Positions 1-5,208 of a stretch of 5,208 nucleotides of DNA are shown piece by piece (position 1 is the stretch's first letter; the number at the start of each line of letters is the position of its first letter). The notes under the pieces were generated by a model. The model saw only the letters and a list, made by a program, of their open reading frames with translations, did no database searches and was not told where the DNA came from. The position numbers were made by a program, and so were the translations under genes. The stretch covers positions 1-5,208 of the forward strand of contig JAUQPQ010000101.1 of assembly GCA_030550295.1 (NCBI GenBank), written 5' to 3'. The stretch is from Chloroflexota bacterium (GTDB taxonomy: Bacteria; Chloroflexota; Dehalococcoidia; SM23-28-2; HRBIN24).

Positions 1-1077
1 GACAACCTAATGGCCAATATAGAAGCCGGTAGGTTGGCGGCAGCAGTGATGCCTGCGGTAGACCTTCTTACAGCGTTGGCCATTGCCCTCGTGGTAACGG
101 TGGGAGGAATAAGGGTGGTGAAGGCAGGCTTGGGCCTTGGCGCCCTGGTGGCCTTCGCCCTTTACGCCCAGCGCTTCTTCGAGCCCATACGCAACCTGGT
201 GATGCAGTACACCCAGCTCCAAAGGGCTATGGCTGCCGGCAGCCGCATTTTGGAAGTGCTGGACACAACGCCCGATATCCAGGACGATCCTCAGGCTATC
301 CAACTGTCTCATATCAAAGGGGAAGTGGAGTTCAGGGACGTGCGCTTCAGCTACGTCCCTGGGAGGGAGGTGCTGAAAGGGATCTCCCTTCGTGTTCTGC
401 CTGGGGAGAAGGTCGCTATTGTGGGGCCTACTGGAGCAGGAAAGAGCACCCTCGTCTCACTAGTCGCCCGCCTCTATGACGTCACCCACGGTGCCGTCCT
501 TATCGATGGGGTAGACGTGAGGTGCATAAAGAGGGAGAGCCTGTGTCGTCATCTGGGGGTGGTGCTCCAGGAGCCCTTCCTCTTCTCTGGAACGGTGCGG
601 GAGAATATCCGCTATGGCAGGCCCGATGCCACTGACGAGGAGGTAGAGGAGGCGGCGAGGGCGGTGGGGGCCCACGACTTCATCGTCCGCTTGCCCGAGG
701 GCTACGAATCTTACCTTCACGAGAGGGGGCAGAACCTTTCCCTGGGCCAGCGTCAGCTTATCGCCTTCGCCCGGGCCATCCTGGCCGATCCCCGCATCCT
801 GATCTTGGATGAGGCTACGGCCAGCCTAGACCCGATGACGGAGCAGCTGCTTCGCCAGGGCCTAAAGCGGTTGCTGGAGGGGCGGACGTGCTTTATCATC
901 GCCCATCGCCTTGCTACCCTGCAGGAGGTGCACCGGATAATAGTCCTGCACGAAGGGAGGATCGTCGAGGAGGGAAGTCACCAGGAGCTGCTGGCCCGGC
1001 AAGGGCTATATGCCTATCTCTACGCCCGGGCCATGGTCTCGACTCCGTCCGGTGGCAGCATCCTCCTGAAGACGTGA
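1..1077 (+). CDS. ABC transporter, fused permease/ATP-binding half-transporter (3' part)
   Basis: This is the C-terminal 358 residues of a type I (MsbA/LmrA-like) ABC exporter half-molecule, which uses ATP hydrolysis to move a substrate across the inner membrane, probably as a dimer. The frame is open from the first base. The ATG at position 10 is probably internal, because these proteins are usually 570-600 residues and the first four or so membrane helices are missing. Counting from the first codon, two hydrophobic segments (about 17-39 and 43-60) match the last two helices. The nucleotide-binding domain is complete: A-loop Tyr118, Walker A GPTGAGKST (142-150), Q-loop Gln190, signature LSLGQ (246-250), Walker B ILILDE (266-271) with catalytic Glu271, D-loop SLD, and switch His302. 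No key residue is missing, so it should be active. The substrate cannot be inferred. The family call is firm; lipid, drug or peptide export are all possible. Confidence 0.95.
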   Translation, partial: DNLMANIEAGRLAAAVMPAVDLLTALAIALVVTVGGIRVVKAGLGLGALVAFALYAQRFFEPIRNLVMQYTQLQRAMAAGSRILEVLDTTPDIQDDPQAIQLSHIKGEVEFRDVRFSYVPGREVLKGISLRVLPGEKVAIVGPTGAGKSTLVSLVARLYDVTHGAVLIDGVDVRCIKRESLCRHLGVVLQEPFLFSGTVRENIRYGRPDATDEEVEEAARAVGAHDFIVRLPEGYESYLHERGQNLSLGQRQLIAFARAILADPRILILDEATASLDPMTEQLLRQGLKRLLEGRTCFIIAHRLATLQEVHRIIVLHEGRIVEEGSHQELLARQGLYAYLYARAMVSTPSGGSILLKT

Positions 1078-1096
1078 GGCCCTGGTTCCCAGGGCC
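1078..1096 (+). terminator. Stem-loop right after the ABC transporter stop; possible weak terminator
   Basis: GGCCCTGG (1078-1085) and CCAGGGCC (1089-1096) form a perfect 8-bp stem with a 3-base TTC loop, beginning at the base after the TGA. The downstream stretch (CATTCTTAGCGTTT) is only moderately T-rich and lacks a clean T tract, so intrinsic termination is uncertain. It could instead protect the upstream mRNA 3' end or partly attenuate reading into the oxidase gene, 33 bases further on. The stem is seen directly; its function is inferred. Confidence 0.4.
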
Positions 1097-1116
1097 CATT
1101 CTTAGCGTTTGCCCCT

Positions 1117-1122
1117 GGAGGT
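1117..1122 (+). promoter_or_regulatory. Ribosome binding site deciding the GTG start at 1129
   Basis: GGAGGT lies 6 bases before the GTG at 1129. This near-ideal Shine-Dalgarno match and spacing support GTG as the true start of the FAD-linked oxidase, giving the expected family length. Confidence 0.8.
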
Positions 1123-1128
1123 GGAGCT

Positions 1129-2526
1129 GTGGACGTAGAAGCGTTAGCCCAAGACCTGGTCGAGGCGTTAGGAAGGGAGGCGGTGGCCCTTGACCCCTCT
1201 GAGCTGGAGCGGTACAGCTGGGATGCCCTGGGCCCCAACCGGGCCCTTCCCCCCAAGCTGGCCGAGATCCAGCCCCAGCCCTTGGCGTTGGTAAGGCCCC
1301 GCTCTACCAAAGAGGTAGCGGCGGTAGTGGCCGTTGCGCAGCGGCACGGAGTGGGCGTAGTCCCCTACGGCGGGGGGACAGGCGTCATGGGGGCGGCCAT
1401 CCCGGTAGCCCCTTCAGTTGTGGTGGACACTACGGGCCTAGACCGGATACTTGAGATAAGTCAGCAAGACCTTACAGTTCGGGTAGAGGCGGGGGTCTTG
1501 CTCTCGCGGCTGGAAGAAGAGCTGGAGGAGTCAGGGCTCATGCTGCCCCACGATCCTTGGTCCTTGCCCATAGCGACCGTTGGTGGCGCTATCTCCACTA
1601 ACGGGATGGGGTACCGGGTAGGGCGTTATGGCTCCATGGGCGATCTCGTCTTGGGGCTTACCGTTGTCTTGCCCGATGGACGCATCCTCCAAACCCGGGG
1701 CGTTTGGGGGAAATCGGTAGGCCTTAACCTCAACCACCTGTTCATAGGCACCGAGGGGGTTTTCGGCATCATTACTGAGGCTGTCCTCAAGGTGGCCCCT
1801 GCGCCCGAGGAGAGGGTACTGACTGCCTACCAGTTCCCTGGCTTCGTTGAAGGGTTCGAGGCGATCATGGATATGACACGTATAGGGCTCGTCCCCTCCG
1901 TCCTGGACTATGGGGAGGACTTTCTCCCCTCCCATGAGGGGACCATATCCCAGGGTGCGGCCCTTTACTTGGCCTTCGAGGGGTTCCGGGAGGAGGTGGC
2001 GGCCCAGCGCTCCCGTGCCGATGCCATCTGTCGGGCCCATAAGGGGCGGCCTTTGCCTCAGGAGGAGGCGTGGCGCTTTTGGCGCCAGCGCCATGATATC
2101 GCCCTGCGCTTCGCTAAGGGACGAAGAAGGGGCCGCCCCCAGGAGCCGGCCCCCGGGGCCCGTTTTGACTACATCCATGTCTCCTTGCCTCCTTCGCGGG
2201 TGTTGGAGTTCCGAGAACTCTGCCAAGAGGTCCTGGCCCGTAACCGTGTCAGGCCCTTGGAGTTCGGCATCTGGGGCCATCCTGGCCTCTTCGACGCGGT
2301 CATGATCCATCCCGATGGCGACAGCTGTGCCCTTGCCCAGGTGATAGACCAGCTGTTGACTGCCGCCCAAGATATGGGTGGCTCTATGGAGCAGTGCCAC
2401 GGCGTGGGCCTTAAGCTGTTACATTTAATGGCGAGGGAGCACGGGGTAGGCCTAGAGGTGATGCGGGCCATCAAGAGGGCCCTGGATCCTGGGGGCATTA
2501 TGAACCCCGGCAAGCTCGCTTTATAG
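1129..2526 (+). CDS. FAD-linked oxidase (GlcD / alkyl-DHAP synthase superfamily)
   Basis: A 465-residue flavoprotein of the PCMH/VAO fold, most like the FAD-binding subunit of glycolate/D-lactate dehydrogenases (GlcD) and alkyl-dihydroxyacetonephosphate synthases. Such enzymes oxidise a 2-hydroxy acid or related substrate and reduce bound FAD. The N-terminal FAD domain (about 50-225) shows PYGGGTGVMG (79-88), which contacts the pyrophosphate, then GGAISTNGMG (152-161) and GTEGVFGIITE (207-217). The C-terminal cap ends with GGSMEQCHGVG (His424) and MNPGKL (458-463), both typical of the C-terminal FAD-oxidase domain. GlcD proteins usually have EHGIG and alkyl-DHAP synthases HHHGVG at the His motif; here it is QCHGVG with Cys423. 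The GTG start has a strong ribosome binding site. There is no signal peptide, so it is probably cytoplasmic. No GlcE or GlcF partner is visible; the next gene, 49 bases on, is a GltD-like oxidoreductase. The family is confident, the substrate unknown; D-lactate, glycolate and D-2-hydroxyglutarate are candidates only. Confidence 0.9.
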   Translation: MDVEALAQDLVEALGREAVALDPSELERYSWDALGPNRALPPKLAEIQPQPLALVRPRSTKEVAAVVAVAQRHGVGVVPYGGGTGVMGAAIPVAPSVVVDTTGLDRILEISQQDLTVRVEAGVLLSRLEEELEESGLMLPHDPWSLPIATVGGAISTNGMGYRVGRYGSMGDLVLGLTVVLPDGRILQTRGVWGKSVGLNLNHLFIGTEGVFGIITEAVLKVAPAPEERVLTAYQFPGFVEGFEAIMDMTRIGLVPSVLDYGEDFLPSHEGTISQGAALYLAFEGFREEVAAQRSRADAICRAHKGRPLPQEEAWRFWRQRHDIALRFAKGRRRGRPQEPAPGARFDYIHVSLPPSRVLEFRELCQEVLARNRVRPLEFGIWGHPGLFDAVMIHPDGDSCALAQVIDQLLTAAQDMGGSMEQCHGVGLKLLHLMAREHGVGLEVMRAIKRALDPGGIMNPGKLAL

Positions 2527-2570
2527 TGCAGTTGTTAAGGGGCCTCATTCTGGGTAAACTATCTGCAAAC

Positions 2571-2582
2571 AGGGGGTGGGGG
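2571..2582 (+). promoter_or_regulatory. G-rich ribosome binding region; start of next gene ambiguous
   Basis: A G-rich run, two blocks of five G separated by one T, overlaps the GTG at 2576 and precedes the in-frame TTG at 2585. Its GGTGG core (2575-2579) sits 5 bases before the TTG, whereas the GTG has only AGGGG directly against it. Spacing therefore favours TTG at 2585, while codon preference favours GTG. An in-frame TAA at 2555-2557 rules out any start further upstream. Confidence 0.4.
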
Positions 2583-4048
2583 CCTTGCCTTGCGATAACC
2601 ACCGGCGCCTTCTTATACCAGCCCAGCCTTCTCCTAAGCAGGATCCGGCCACGCGGGTGCGCAATTGGGAGGAGGTATACCTCCCTCTAGACCTGGAGAC
2701 GGCCCGTCGCGAGGCCGAGCGCTGCCTCCATTGCCCCGATGCTCCCTGTCAGCAGGCCTGCCCCCTCCACAACTCCATACCTGAGGCCCTCTACCTGCTA
2801 GAGCAAGGGGACGTCTTGGGGGCGGCCCAAACGTTCCGTCGCACCTCTAACTTCCCTGAGATGTGTGGGCGCCTTTGCCCCCAGGAGGCCCTGTGCGAAG
2901 GGGCCTGTGTGGTGGGTTTCGCCATCCGCCCTGCCTCCTTAGGGCCTCAGCCTCCCGTTCAAATAGGCCGTCTGGAGGCGTTCGTGGCCGACTACCAGCG
3001 CCAGCTCTTGGGCCGTTGGCCTCCCGTTGAGCAGGCCCCGCCCACCGGCTACGCTGTCGCCGTCGTCGGCTCGGGCCCTGCTGGCCTCGTGTGTGCCGAG
3101 GAGCTAGCCAAGCTGGGCCATGCCGTTACCGTTTACGAGGCCTGGCCTAGGCCTGGGGGAGTGCTCCGCTACGGCATCCCCAACTTCAAGATGAGGAAGG
3201 AGATCCTGGACGCCTACATCGCCCACCTGGAGTCCCTGGGCATCCGCTTCGTCTGCAACACCTTCATAGGACAGCATCTTACTGTGGACGACCTCTTCCA
3301 GGCCGGCTACCACGCCATCTTCTTGGCCCCAGGCGCTCCGGTGGGGGTGCGCCTTAACATCCCTGGCGAGGAGCTGGCTGGCGTGTTTGCTGCCACCGAG
3401 TTTTTGGTGCGGGGCAACCTGGCCCCCGAGGAGCTGCCCCCCTCCATGCGCCAGCCCCTAAGGGTGGGCCGTCATGTCGTCGTCATCGGTGGGGGGGACA
3501 CTTCCATGGACTGCGTCCGCACCGCCATCCGCCTGGGGGCCGAGTCGGTCACCCTCGTCTATCGCCGTACTGAGGCGGAGATGATGGGCCGGGAGGAGGA
3601 GCGGCGGCATGCCCGGGAGGAGGGGGTCCGCTTCCTCTTCCTGGCTGCCCCCACCCGCTTTATAGGGGAGGAGGGCAGGGTGGTGGCCGTGGAGCTGCAA
3701 CGCATGGAGCTAGGGCCCCCAGATGCCTCCGGCCGCAGGCGCCCCGTCCCCATCCCCGGCGCCCTCTTCACCTTGCCTGCCGATACCGCCGTGGTGGCCG
3801 TAGGCTACGAGGGGGAGGAGGAGGTGATAAGGGCCGCCCCAGGGGTAAGGAAGGGCGGCAAGAACCTTATCCGCCTCCGGGAGGGGTTCCAAACCCACCG
3901 CCCAGGCGTCTTCGCGGGGGGCGACTCCATAAAGGGGGCCGACCTGGTGGTCACCGCTGCCGCCGACGGCCGCCAGGCGGCCCAGGCCATCCACCAGTAC
4001 CTCCTTTCCCAGGCCAAGGCCGTAACCGCAGGGCAGCTCCAGCGTTAA
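2576..4048 (+). CDS. NAD(P)H-dependent iron-sulfur/FAD oxidoreductase, glutamate synthase small subunit (GltD/GltA/NfnB) family
   Basis: A 490-residue (487 if the TTG at 2585 is used) cytoplasmic protein of the family containing GltD, archaeal-type GltA, NfnB/SudA and the N-terminal part of dihydropyrimidine dehydrogenase. It transfers electrons between NAD(P)H, FAD and [4Fe-4S] clusters to a partner enzyme. Eight N-terminal cysteines fit two clusters: C50, C53, C58, C62 (CLHC-x4-C-x3-CP) and C97, C101, C107, C111 (CGRLCP-x4-C-x3-C). Then come the FAD-binding GSGPAG (165-170), the dinucleotide site GGGDTSMDC (305-313) followed by VYRR, whose arginines suggest NADPH, and the C-terminal FAD motif AGGDS (447-451). 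The N-terminal QDP..RVRNWEEV block and VQIGRLEAFVADY resemble stand-alone GltA/NfnB proteins. No glutamate synthase large subunit or NfnA is visible, so a glutamate synthase role is unproven. The preceding FAD-linked oxidase, 49 bases upstream, is a possible partner. The family is certain, the partner reaction is not. Confidence 0.93.
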   Translation: MGALPCDNHRRLLIPAQPSPKQDPATRVRNWEEVYLPLDLETARREAERCLHCPDAPCQQACPLHNSIPEALYLLEQGDVLGAAQTFRRTSNFPEMCGRLCPQEALCEGACVVGFAIRPASLGPQPPVQIGRLEAFVADYQRQLLGRWPPVEQAPPTGYAVAVVGSGPAGLVCAEELAKLGHAVTVYEAWPRPGGVLRYGIPNFKMRKEILDAYIAHLESLGIRFVCNTFIGQHLTVDDLFQAGYHAIFLAPGAPVGVRLNIPGEELAGVFAATEFLVRGNLAPEELPPSMRQPLRVGRHVVVIGGGDTSMDCVRTAIRLGAESVTLVYRRTEAEMMGREEERRHAREEGVRFLFLAAPTRFIGEEGRVVAVELQRMELGPPDASGRRRPVPIPGALFTLPADTAVVAVGYEGEEEVIRAAPGVRKGGKNLIRLREGFQTHRPGVFAGGDSIKGADLVVTAAADGRQAAQAIHQYLLSQAKAVTAGQLQR

Positions 4049-4078
4049 TCTTTAGTGGGTGAGGGTTGATGGGGCGGC

Positions 4079-4096
4079 AGGGCGGCTTGCCGCCCT
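4079..4096 (+). terminator. GC hairpin after the GltD-like gene; possible terminator
   Basis: AGGGCGG (4079-4085) pairs with CCGCCCT (4090-4096) around a CTTG tetraloop, giving a stable 7-bp stem 31 bases after the stop codon. A second copy of the left arm, GGGCGGC at 4072-4078, could pair with the same right arm through a larger loop. The following bases (TCAGCCTTTAAATA) lack a proper T tract, so it may be a weak terminator or an mRNA end-protecting hairpin. It may close the transcription unit of the two redox genes. Confidence 0.45.
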
Positions 4097-4148
4097 TCAG
4101 CCTTTAAATAGGGGGGTGAGATATGACGTAGGCGAAGAGGAGGCGCGA

Positions 4149-4189
4149 TCGTGGCCCAGGGCCTCAAAAAGGGAGGTCCAAGACCACGA
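4149..4189 (+). promoter_or_regulatory. Structured mRNA leader of the surface protein gene
   Basis: Two nested stems can form just before the ribosome binding site. The outer stem pairs TCGTGG (4149-4154) with CCACGA (4184-4189); the inner pairs GGGCCTC (4159-4165) with GAGGTCC (4173-4179), with one G-T pair, around a 7-base A-rich loop. The segment GCCTC (4161-4165) can alternatively pair with the real Shine-Dalgarno GAGGT (4194-4198), so a translational switch is conceivable. It matches no riboswitch class I recognise. In GC-rich DNA such pairing can arise by chance. No convincing -35/-10 promoter was found in 4049-4202. Confidence 0.35.
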
Positions 4190-4198
4190 AAGGGAGGT
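4168..4198 (+). repeat. Direct repeat of a Shine-Dalgarno-like decamer
   Basis: AAAGGGAGGT occurs at 4168-4177 and again at 4189-4198, 21 bases apart. The second copy contains the likely ribosome binding site of the gene at 4203. The first is too far from that start (25 bases) to serve it and lies inside a predicted stem, so it may be a decoy or a local duplication. Confidence 0.6.
4193..4198 (+). promoter_or_regulatory. Ribosome binding site for the ATG at 4203
   Basis: GGAGGT lies 4 bases before the ATG at 4203, a slightly short but good spacing. It fixes the start of the exported protein. Confidence 0.75.
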
Positions 4199-4202
4199 TT
4201 AT

Positions 4203-5208
4203 ATGGACGAACGGAACTTGCCTATTAAAGGAATAAGTAGCCTTTTGCGCCCCATCCTTGGGTTGGGGAGGGGCCTTTTGGCCTTCGCCGGCCTGGAGGA
4301 GGGGCGCCTACACCCTAGGGCAGCGGTCCTGGGGGCCCTCATAGCGGCCCTTGCCCTGGGCGCCTTCCTCGTGCGTGGTGGCGAACAGGCGCGGGCCGTC
4401 TTCCCTACTGGCACCACGGTGGTTACCGACCAGGAGGTGATCGCTCCTTCTGGGCTCTTCGGCGCCGATGCCGGCCCCATACCGGAGGGTACGCCTGCCC
4501 AGCCCACCACCATCCAGTACACGGTGACTGTGACGATACCTATTCCGGGGCCATCCTCGGGCAACAACGCCAGTTTGACGGTCGACCTGGACGACGCCCT
4601 CTCCAACGTGTCGGCGACGGGTACAGGGGGCGACTTCTTGGGCGCCAACTGTAACGTTGGGGCGGGCAACGTGGTGACCTGTACGGTTGGCGGCGACACC
4701 GACCTGGACCCCGGCACCCACACAGTCACCATCCTGGCCGATGTAGGCGACCTGCCCCCCGGGACGGAGATCAGCACGGCGACTACCACCCTTAGCGACG
4801 TCAACGGCGCGTGTGCTGCCCCCACCTGTACCTACACACCTGGCGCTGGCGACGACGGCGCTTACTTCGTGGACGTCACGGTGGATCCGGAGGATGAGGT
4901 CAACCTGGTAGGGGTGGATGAGGTCTTCACCTTCAGCATTCGGGTAAGAGACCCGGACGACCCCCCGACGGGGGATGCCGTGGATCTCATAGTGTGCGAC
5001 AGCGACGCAACCCCTGCCGATAACACCCTCGGCTGCACCCTCGGGGACGTGGTGATCACGGGGCCGCTCCAGCTGGTGAGCTTCAGCGTTATCGACAGCG
5101 ACTTGTCCGACCTGGTGGGCATGGTCCAGGTGACGGTCAGGCCCACAGGGCCAGGGCCGGGGGCTGGGACGGTGGCCCTGAGGCTGGACCGCATCACGGG
5201 GACTGACG
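4203..5208 (+). CDS. Exported acidic protein with DUF11-like beta-sandwich region (5' part)
   Basis: 335 codons are present and the frame is still open at the window end. Residues 1-39 form an unusually long N-terminal stretch carrying six arginines and the only lysine (K9) in the visible protein. A hydrophobic helix follows (about 40-57, alanine/leucine rich), then ARA (63-65), a possible signal peptidase I site before Val66. Without cleavage it would be a membrane anchor with its C-terminus outside. Residues about 100-200 resemble the DUF11/conserved-repeat beta-sandwich of bacterial surface proteins: a YTVTVTI strand, C150 and C160 flanking a turn, then LDPGTHTVTI and a TATTTLSD strand. 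A second region (about 220-335) has Asp-rich loops DPDDPPTGD (250-258) and CDSDATPADN (265-274) plus C265 and C278. The exported part has roughly 38 Asp/Glu against 5 Lys/Arg. Cysteine pairs 150/160, 204/209 and 265/278 could form disulfides. The function is unknown; a cell-surface, envelope or adhesion role is inferred. The domain match is by pattern only. Confidence 0.8.
   Translation, partial: MDERNLPIKGISSLLRPILGLGRGLLAFAGLEEGRLHPRAAVLGALIAALALGAFLVRGGEQARAVFPTGTTVVTDQEVIAPSGLFGADAGPIPEGTPAQPTTIQYTVTVTIPIPGPSSGNNASLTVDLDDALSNVSATGTGGDFLGANCNVGAGNVVTCTVGGDTDLDPGTHTVTILADVGDLPPGTEISTATTTLSDVNGACAAPTCTYTPGAGDDGAYFVDVTVDPEDEVNLVGVDEVFTFSIRVRDPDDPPTGDAVDLIVCDSDATPADNTLGCTLGDVVITGPLQLVSFSVIDSDLSDLVGMVQVTVRPTGPGPGAGTVALRLDRITGTD

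Noticed and set aside
1531..2400. A 289-codon open frame on the minus strand inside the FAD-linked oxidase gene
   Set aside because: It is fully antisense to a well-supported gene with clear family motifs, shows no recognisable domain, and long antisense frames are common in GC-rich coding DNA.
2527..2570. Imperfect inverted repeat TGCAG (2527-2531) / CTGCA (2563-2567) between the two redox genes
   Set aside because: Only 5 bp with a 31-base loop and no further pairing; too weak to call a terminator or operator.
4069..4107. A 12-codon ORF in the leader (starting MGRQGG) with GAGGG upstream
   Set aside because: The Shine-Dalgarno spacing is only 3 bases, the frame runs through the hairpin repeat, and there is no run of regulatory codons as in an attenuation leader peptide. 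Chance is the simplest explanation.
4066..4127. Possible promoter elements (TTGATG, TTGCCG, TTTAAAT, TATGAC)
   Set aside because: No pair has near-17-base spacing, and the -35-like boxes fall next to or inside the GC hairpin, so no promoter is called.
4123..4131. A minimal ATG-ACG-TAG open frame after a G-rich run
   Set aside because: A two-codon frame cannot be told from chance without ribosome profiling or conservation.
1088..4163. The 9-mer CCCAGGGCC shared by the hairpin at 1088-1096 and the leader at 4155-4163
   Set aside because: It is a short, self-complementary GC word expected to recur in DNA of this composition; the flanks differ.
4199..4825. A 208-codon open frame on the minus strand opposite the exported protein
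   Set aside because: It is low-complexity, rich in Pro, Arg, Ser and Val, shows no family resemblance, and overlaps a + strand frame with a good ribosome site and signal-peptide-like start.

Overview
The window is a high-GC bacterial segment. All four genes lie on the + strand and fill nearly all of it: the 3' part of an ABC exporter, a complete FAD-linked oxidase, a complete iron-sulfur/FAD oxidoreductase of the GltD/NfnB type, and the 5' part of an exported acidic surface protein. Shine-Dalgarno sites of the GGAGGT type, GTG (possibly TTG) starts and frequent AGG and ATA codons are visible. Together with the gene content they suggest a bacterium from a GC-rich, possibly thermophilic, Chloroflexota-like lineage. 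That taxonomic guess is weak, and no marker gene is present to test it.

Layout. Positions 1-1077 hold the end of a type I ABC half-transporter: the last two membrane helices and a complete nucleotide-binding domain. A perfect 8-bp stem-loop begins at the base after its stop codon. Positions 1129-2526 encode a 465-residue FAD-linked oxidase of the GlcD / alkyl-DHAP synthase superfamily. After a 49-base gap, 2576-4048 encode a 490-residue protein with eight N-terminal cysteines for two [4Fe-4S] clusters, followed by paired FAD- and NAD(P)H-binding folds. A 154-base gap (4049-4202) then holds a GC hairpin and a structured leader with a duplicated Shine-Dalgarno-like decamer. From 4203 to the window end runs the start of a secreted or membrane-anchored protein with a DUF11-like beta-sandwich region.

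How the genes may work together. The FAD-linked oxidase and the GltD-like protein are close and co-directional, and both are redox flavoproteins. GltD-type subunits usually pass electrons between NAD(P)H and a partner enzyme, so a functional pair is a reasonable inference. The sequence does not prove it, and the oxidase's substrate cannot be read from it. The ABC exporter and the surface protein have no evident metabolic link to that pair. The region is mostly ordinary housekeeping or peripheral metabolism. The least explained parts are the leader before the surface protein and the flavoprotein pairing.
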